DNA from: Neoarius graeffei
Lineage: Eukaryota > Chordata > Actinopteri > Siluriformes > Ariidae
Assembly (NCBI RefSeq): GCF_027579695.1
Contig: NC_083576.1
Coordinates: 33,090,760-33,154,759 of the forward strand
Direction: 5' to 3'
Length of the DNA: 64,000 nt
Both the position numbers and the translations under genes were made by a program. The notes beneath the pieces were generated by a model. That model was not told the origin of the DNA, did no database searches, and was given only the letters and a program-made list of their open reading frames with translations. Shown one piece after another: positions 57,501 through 64,000 of this stretch; the stretch's first letter is position 1; each line of letters begins with the position of its first letter.

Positions 57501-57789
57501 ATTAATAACTGAGTTATTTGTTCGCCAGTTTGAGTGTCCTGTGTCACTCGGTACAACCTATCCTTAATAATAGCGAAATAGGGGAAGGCCGGTGTCACGC
57601 TCGGCTGGAGAATCTGACCATCGATTACTCTCACTTGGTCAAATGCATGCCGCAGAGTCTCGTCTCACGACTGCTCTAGCGGGAAATCCTCAAGGGAATC
57701 CCTGAGAGAGGAAGGAGGGGTGGGCTGCTCCTTGCTCCATGTATTGCCCTGACATGGTGCTAACGTAGACAACTCTGTGCCAGCTTCCC

Positions 57790-59154
57790 CAGCCAATGCT
57801 GGACCAGGATCTTCCCAAGACATATTACTGCAGGACCCACTTCTTGCTGTGTTCCATTAATTCTTTAAACCCTGGCCAATCAGTCCCCAAAATCAGCAAG
57901 TGGGTGAGACAAGGATTAACCGCCGCCTTTACTCTATGCTTTTCTCCCCAAAATAGAATGTGGATGGACACTAAAGGGTAGTTGTGAACATCCCCATGCA
58001 CACAATACTTTCACCACTTGTGCTCTCCCCAGTGCCTCACCTTGCACCAGGCTTTGGTGGATTGAGGTCTGGTTACAGCCGGAATCCACCAAGGCCTGAT
58101 ACATATCCTCTTATACACTTACTGGTATACAATACGCTCCGGCCCGATCGAGGGTAGTTTCTGGCACATCGGGGACCCGGACCACCGCTCCCACCGCCAT
58201 TGCAGAGCACTGACTTTGGAGATGCCCCGTCTCCCCGCAGCGCCAGCACACCGGCCCAGGCTCTCCCTCTGCACTGGTGTTATGGATGTCACTCACCTGG
58301 GGGGGAGAAGACACAGACACAGAAGGGGAAAACGGGAGGACACCACGGGTGCATCGGGTCGGCTGGGGAGAAGCCGGCCCCCACCTCCGCAGTGGGGGAA
58401 TAGGGCGAGGACAGGGAACAGAGGAAGAGGAAAAAGGAGAAGAGGAAGCACGTCTTCCTGCCGTTGGAACTGCTGACATGTGGTCCTCTGCCAGCTTGAT
58501 GGCTTGTTCCAGCGATGCCAGGTGATGACACTGGACCCACTCCGCTATTCCTTCCAGAAGTCATGTGATGAACTGCTCCAGTGTCACCAGGTCCATAATT
58601 CCCTTGGTGTCGCAGTCGTCTGTCCTCAGCCACCGCCGGCGGGTGCCCCCGAGTTGTTGGTCGAACGCGAACAGCCGGCCGACCTCCTCCAAACTCAGCG
58701 CACGGAAGCGCTGATGCTGTTGTTCCAGGGAGCAGCTGACTTGCTGGAGAATGACTCGCTTTAAGTCTGTGTATATGAGCCGGCTGTCGGCGGGGAGCTG
58801 CAGCGCAGTGGGCTGCGCCTTACTAGTCAGCAGGGGAAGTAGGCGCACTGTGCGCTGCTAAACCAGCCACCCCCACGCTTTGGCTGCTTGCTCGAAGAGT
58901 GCAAGGAAGGCTTCCGGATCGTCGTGCAAACCCATCTTCATTAGGATGAGGTGGGGAGGGTCCGCTGCAGTGGCGGTCGAGGTCCCCGCCGACACGAGCA
59001 AGTGTTGGAACGCCTGGTGGTCTTCTTACTGGGCCAGCATCAAGGCCTCGAAGCATTGTTCCTGCTCCTTTCAAAGGGTGATCAGTGCTTGATGCTGGTT
59101 CTGCTGTGCTGTGGTGAAGGCATGAATGAGGTCCTTGAATGGCAAGGACTCCAT
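57790..59154 (-). pseudogene. Gmr1-like gag and protease
   Basis: Starts at ATG 59154 (MESLPFKDLIHAFTTAQQNQ) with a stop soon after, then further stops near 59030 and 58860. The gag middle has RVILQQVSCSLEQQHQRFRA. A Pro/Ser-rich segment is followed by a CCHC knuckle CWRCGETGHLQSQC (58205-58255). Protease follows near 58100-58060 with ALVDSGCNQTSI. The frame decays past 57950. Confidence 0.82.
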
Positions 59155-59500
59155 GGATGGGCTCCCTTCTGCACTCCCGGGTTTTGGCACCACTGTGAAA
59201 ACTTCCCTGATGTGGGTGGAGTACAGAAGTACAGCAGGCGGTTGCTAGTGCTCAAACACATGTTTATTGGTTGCTTTTCAGCACAGAAACGAGCACTCTA
59301 AGACACAGACACACATACAGTTGTGTTCTGGTCCCAACCACCACTCCTCTGCTCTCCTACTCCTCTTATACTCCATCACTGCAAGAGACACACACACACA
59401 TTAATGGACGACAGGTGTAGTGACTTGGCCACTCACCTTCCCTGACCCCGCCCTCCATTCACAAACCAATGCTCGGCCACGCCCCCGCTGCCACACCATG

Positions 59501-59702
59501 TTTTGTATTTCCAAAGCAGTTTGTGTTTCTTTGAGAGGTGTTTGTTGTATTTGTAAAGCATGATGTGTATATTTGCAAATTGTGGGGAATGTATGAATTA
59601 TGTTCTGTTTGCTTGCAAATTGTGGGGTATTTGTAAAACATTCAGCTTTCTAACTCCATCGTTAAAAACAAGTTCTTCTAGTACAAGTGTGAGATGTTTT
59701 GG
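59501..59702. repeat. Loose tandem of TTTG(C/T)AAA words
   Basis: Recurrent TATTTGTAAAGCAT / TTTGCAAATTGTGGGG segments. The same texture occurs at 54430-54604, so the Gmr1-like element inserted into this repeat. Confidence 0.5.
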
Positions 59703-59736
59703 TACAACCCCAATTCCAAAAAAGTTGGGACAAAGT

Positions 59737-60109
59737 CTCAGTCTCATTATCTCTAGCCGCTTTATCCTGTTCTACAGGGTCGCAGGCAAGCTGGAGCCTA
59801 TCCCAGCTGACTACGGGCGAAAGGCGGGGTACACCCTGGACAAGTCGCCAGGTCATCACAGGGCTGACACATAGACACAGACAACCATTCACACTCACAT
59901 TCACACCTACAGTCAATTTAGAGTCACCAGTTAACCTAACCTACATGTCTTTGGACTGTGGGGGAAACCGGAGCACCCGGAGGAAACCCACGCGGCCACG
60001 GGGAGAACATTCAAACTCCACACAGAAAGGCCCTCGCCGGCCATGGGGCTCGAACCCGGACCTTCTTGCTGTGAGGCGACAGCGCTAACCACTACACCAC
60101 CGTGCCGCC
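59737..60109 (-). mobile_element. SINE family A in a Tc1 terminal repeat
   Basis: Minus-strand full-length copy flanked by 15-bp duplications AAGTTGGGACAAAGT (59722-59736, 60110-60124), the longest in the window. Confidence 0.96.
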
Positions 60110-60461
60110 AAGTTGGGACAAAGTACAAATTGTAAATAAAAACGGAATGCAATAATGTACGAATCTCAGAAACTGATATTGTATTCACAATAGAACACAG
60201 ACAAGATATCAAATGTCGAAAGTGAGACATTTTGAAATTTCATGCCAAATATTGGCTCATTTGAAATTTCATGACAGCAACACATCTCAAAAAAGTTGGG
60301 ACAGGGGCAATAAGAGGCTGGAAAAGTTACAAAGTAAAGGTACAAAAAAGGAACAGCTGGAGGACCAAATTGCAACTCATTAGGTCAATTGGCAATAGGT
60401 CATTAACATGAGTGGGTATAAAAAGAGCATCTTGGAGTGGCAGCGGCTCTCAGAAGTAAAG

Positions 60462-61481
60462 ATGGGAAGAGGATCACCAATCCCCCTAATTCTGCGCCGA
60501 CAAATAGTGGAGCAATATCAGAAAGGAGTTCGACAGTGTAAAATTGCAAAGAGTTTGAACATATAATCTACAGTGCATAATATCATCAAAAGATTCAGAG
60601 AATCTGGAAAAATCTCTGTGCATAAGGGTCAAGGCCGGAAAACCATACTGGGTGCCCGTGATCTTCGGGCCCTTAGACAGCACTGCATCACATACAGGCA
60701 TGCTTCTGTGTTGGAAATCACAAAATGGGCTCAGGAATATTTCCAGAGAACATTATCTGTGAACACAATTCACCGTGCCATCCGCCGTTGCCAGCTAAAA
60801 CTCTATAGATCAAAGTAGAAGCCGTATCTAAACATGATCCAGAAGCGCACACGTCTTCTCTGGGCCAAGGCTAATTTAAAATGGACTGTGGCAAAGTGGA
60901 AAACTGTTCTGTGGTCAGACGACTCAAAATTTGAAGTTCTTTATGGAAATCAGGGACGTCGTGTCATTCGGACTAAAGAGGAGAAGGACGACCCAAGTTG
61001 TTATCAGCGCTCAGTTCAGAAGCCTGCATCTCTGATGGTATGGGGTTGCATTAGTACGTGTGGCATGGGCAGCTTACACATCTGGAAAGACACCATCAAT
61101 GCTGAAAGGTATATCCAGGTTCTAGAGCAACATATGCTCCCATCCAGATGACGTCTCTTTCAGGGAAGACCTTGCATTTTCCAACATGACAATGCCAAAC
61201 CACGTACTGCATCAATTACAGCATCATGGCTGCGTAGAAGAAGGGTCTGGGTACTGAATTGGCCAGCCTGCAGTCCAGATCTTTCACCCATAGAAAACAT
61301 TTGGCGCATCATAAAACGGAAGATATGACAAAAAAGACCTAAGACAGTTGAGCAACTAGAATCCTACATTAGACAAGAATGGGTTAACATTCCTATCCCT
61401 AAACTTGAGCAACTTGTCTCCTCAGTCCCCAGACGTTTCCAGACTGTTGTAAAGAGAAAAGGGGATGTCTCACAGTGGTAA
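60462..61481 (+). pseudogene. Tc1 transposase, four in-frame stops, no frameshift
   Basis: A 339-codon frame from MGRGSPIPLILRRQIVEQYQ to VSQW. HTH: VHNIIKRFRESGKI. Catalytic boxes: [10 protein letters not shown] (Asp), FQHDNAKPRT (Asp) and SPDLSPIENIW (Glu). Stops at codons 35 (60564), 119 (60816), 230 (61149) and 289 (61326). The lack of indels is unusual for such a mutated copy and suggests decay by substitution only. Confidence 0.93.
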
Positions 61482-61809
61482 ACATGGCCTTGTCCCAACT
61501 TTTTTGAGATGTGGTGTTGTCATGAAATTTAAAATCACCTAATTTTTCTCTTTAAATGATACATTTTCTCAGTTTAAACATTTGATATGTCATCTATGTT
61601 CTATTCTGAATAAAATATGGAATTTTGAAACTTCCACATCATTGCATTCCGTTTTTATTTACAATTTGTACTTTGTCCCAACTTTTTTGGAATCGGGGTT
61701 GTAATTGATACAGTAATATACATACACTCTGGATGGGACACCATTCTCAGAAGCACCATGCACACACATTCACAGCTAGAGCAATTTAACATAGCCAGTC
61801 TGCCTACAG

Positions 61810-64000
61810 CAGGGGTGGGGAACCTTTTTCCTATCAAGGGCCATTTCGAGATTTATAACATCCTGTGGGGGCCAAACTAAATTTTTTAACTCATAACCTC
61901 TGCTGAAAATTTTAAGATGCAGCCCATTTTATTTTAGCTTTCTTTCATACTATTCAAATAAAGCAACTTTATTGGTGGAACTTTCTGTTTTATCCCTTTT
62001 TAACCTTCCCATTTTCTTTTTAAATTTTATCCACCTCTTATTGTTTTAATGCTCTGTTGTTAGTCTTGTGTTCTTATTGATTTTATATGTACTGATGTAA
62101 AGCACTTTGAGCATTTTATGTAATGAAGATGCTACAATATAATAATATTTTACCAATTTTTATTATTATATCTAATGTGAAGGCTGGAACTGATTTTCTT
62201 TGGCAAGGCATCTGATGTCAGATGGTACAGATGATGATGCTACTCGCAGCTGGTTTTCCAAGTTTGGGTCAGTCTTGAGCGGAACCAATTCTTTACAAGG
62301 GTCAGTTTTGAGAAGAACTGCTCACAGCAGTAGGTTGTCCCAAACAGTGATGCAAACTTCAGTGCATGTCTCCTCAGAATGGGAAAATCCTCAGGACGCA
62401 CATACAGTTTGTAGAACTCAAGCAGAGGAAGGTTGTTGTACCTAGCTTTGAGCTCATTGTTGCTTTGCAGCTCAATGATTTCGTGCTGTAGGTTGTCAGG
62501 CACATCAGCTGGTTCCACATTGAATGGTGTTGCAAATATGTTCAGGTCCTTCTCGTAACTTCTCATCAGCTGGAACCTCTCTCCAAAGGTCTGGAGTAGT
62601 TTTGCACACTCCCCAGCATATTCAGATGTCACAGCAGGCTTTTGTTCTTGCAAAGTAGGAAAGTCCACAGTGTTTCCCCTTTCCAGTTGCACTTGCCACA
62701 GCTTCAGTTTAGCTTCAAATGATTTCACATTTGAAAACAGTGAGCTGAAAAGCTGGTTGGGACCTTGGAGCTTAACATTCAGTTCTGAGAGGTACTTGGT
62801 AATGTCCACCATGAAGGCCAAATCACACAGCCACTTGCTATCACTGAGTTCAGCGACTGGTTTGCCCTTCATCTCCATGAACTGCTTTACTTCTTCCCTC
62901 AAGTTGTAGAAGCATGCAAGCATATCTGTACGACTCAACCACTGCACCTCACAATGGTAAACCAGGTCTCCATACTCTGACTCAAGCTCACTCAGTAGCT
63001 CTTTAAACTGGCAGCTGCTAAGTCCAATGCTTTTAATGAATTTGATAGTGGAAACAACAGTAGTCATCACATTATTGAGCTTCAGGGAATGTGCACACAG
63101 GCTCTCTTGGTGTATGATACAGTGGCACACAACCAACTCATTTGGATCCAGACTGAGACGACTCATTTCTTTTTTTAACCAACGCAGTCAATCCTTTCTG
63201 CACACCAACCATGGCTGGGGCTCCGTCTGTCGCCAGTCCACTTAACTTGTCAAACTGCAGGTTGAATTTGTTCATAGCCAAAACAACTTGCTCAAACAAA
63301 TCCTCACCTTTGGTAGTGCCATGCATGGCTTGCAAAGACAGCATTTCCTCCCGCGTATCAAACTCAGCTGTAATCCCACGCACAAAAATGGCAAGATTGG
63401 GCAGTATTTGTGATGTCTGTTGTCTCGTCGCCGGCTAATGAGAAAAACTGAAAATCCCTCGCAGTATCCTTCAGTGTTTTCTCAATGTCTTGTGCCATGT
63501 CAGTAACCTGATCAGAGATGGTTCTTCGAGACAAACTGACACTTTGGAAAAGTTTCACTTTGTCCGGTGCGAGCAGTTCCACGGCAGCGACAAGGCACTC
63601 CTTCACAAACTCCCCTTCTGAATGTGGTTTCAGTTTCTTAGTGATTAGCTCACTTACCACAAAACTAGCCTGTGTAACGTTTTCTTGGTTACCTTGAGGT
63701 CTTGTGAATGTTGCTTGTTGGGTGCCCAAACTCCGCCGAAGAGCATTAATTTTATCCACACACACTTGTCCTTTCAGCTTATCCAGGTTGCCATGTTTGA
63801 TGCTGTAATAAAGCTCCAGATTAGCCTTTTTCATCACTGCAAGTGCTTCCCCACAAACTAAGCAAATGGGCTTGCCTTTTACTTCTACGAAAAAATAATC
63901 GTTTGTCCATTTTTCCTGAAAAGCGAGACATTCAACATCTACCTTTTCTCTTCTTCATACTCACCATGGTGCGTTTTGGTGAAATCGTTACAGTCTGTCT
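61810..64000 (-). mobile_element. hAT (Charlie-like) transposon, truncated by window end
   Basis: The right terminus (minus-strand 3' end) begins CAGGGGTGGGGAACC at 61810, as in Charlie-type hAT elements. The transposase gene fills 62240-63967 and the other terminus lies beyond the window. Confidence 0.82.
62240..63967 (-). pseudogene. hAT transposase (GTF2IRD2/ZBED5-like), three frameshifts
   Basis: From ATG 63967 (MVSMKKRK), a one-base slip is followed by a BED-like zinc region (PICLVCGEALAV, NLELYYSIKH). The catalytic part has FFSLAGDETTDITN, a slip near 63395, then GITAEFDTREEM and LATDGAPAMVGVQKG. A third slip in a T-run near 63170 is followed by ELVVCHCIIHQESLCAH, VQWLSRTDMLACF and the C-terminal dimerisation block (LFGTTYCCEQFFSKLTLVKN). 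About 570 codons in all, the usual size for this group. It is decayed but nearly full length. Confidence 0.87.

Larger units (their letters stand above)
54605..59495 (-). mobile_element. Gmr1-like Ty3/gypsy retrotransposon (integrase before RT)
   Basis: LTRs 54605-54926 and 59194-59495 (on the minus strand TGTGGCAGCGGGGGC...TTTCACA) are flanked by a perfect 5-bp duplication CCATG (54600-54604, 59496-59500). A CA microsatellite inside the left LTR (54804-54832) explains the length difference. Reading the minus strand, domains run gag, protease, integrase, RT, RNase H, then polypurine AGGCAGTGGGGG beside the 3' LTR. Confidence 0.93.
59705..61701 (+). mobile_element. Tc1-like IR/DR transposon with SINE in its left repeat
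   Basis: Ends CAACCCCAATTCCAAAAAAG and inverse CTTTTTTGGAATCGGGGTTG, with TA at 59703-59704 and 61702-61703. Terminal inverted repeats are about 210 bp, with AAAAAAGTTGGGACA at both the outer and inner positions (59719 and near 60290). Without the SINE and its duplication it is about 1.6 kb. Confidence 0.93.

Noticed and set aside
58216..58764. Plus-strand ORFs of 67-94 aa
   Set aside because: Antisense to the Gmr1-like gag region, which carries the CCHC knuckle on the minus strand.

Overview
This window reads as teleost fish nuclear DNA. It has split genes with GT-AG introns, a dense mixture of fish-type transposons (Tc1/mariner with IR/DR ends, PIF/Harbinger, hAT, Ty3/gypsy, L1-Tx1, tRNA-headed SINEs), microsatellites, and no operons or prokaryotic signals. 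From memory, the SINE families resemble those abundant in catfish (Siluriformes); this is an inference and was not searched.

I can support only one host gene. It is a KCTD8/12/16-family gene (auxiliary subunit of the GABA-B receptor) on the minus strand, split over almost 21 kb. The first coding exon is at 37159-37993 (T1 and H1 domains). The last exon is at 15741-16225 (acidic and proline-rich linker plus H2 domain). The donor at 37158 and the acceptor at 16226 join in phase to give an uninterrupted 439-codon protein. The region 16226-37158 is the intron; 15660-15740 holds three AATAAA signals.

Layout: 421-3633 is a Tc1 element disrupted by a second copy of its own family. 5077-7497 is a deleted gypsy element on the minus strand. 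9243-10142 is a Tc1 relic holding a MITE. 16982-24963 is a 1.6 kb Tc1 element swollen to 8 kb by a Harbinger MITE, two SINEs, an element with direct repeats, a Harbinger derivative and a chromodomain gypsy element. 26925-27502, 29391-29875 and 11509-11900 are smaller Tc1 relics. Upstream of the KCTD promoter, 39056-53572 is a 14.5 kb composite bounded by long (about 0.7-0.8 kb) terminal inverted repeats and TA dinucleotides. It contains L1-Tx1 pieces, two THAP-domain exons, a possible SWIM/YqaJ-type fragment, SINEs and a chromodomain gypsy element (48048-53224). 54605-59495 is an LTR element whose integrase lies upstream of reverse transcriptase (Gmr1-like order). 59705-61701 is a decayed Tc1 element with a SINE in its terminal repeat. 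61810 to the window end is a hAT/Charlie-like element cut by the window edge.

Almost all transposon ORFs are broken, often by CGA-to-TGA changes. Only the KCTD exons look maintained. No rRNA gene, functional tRNA gene or CRISPR array was seen.
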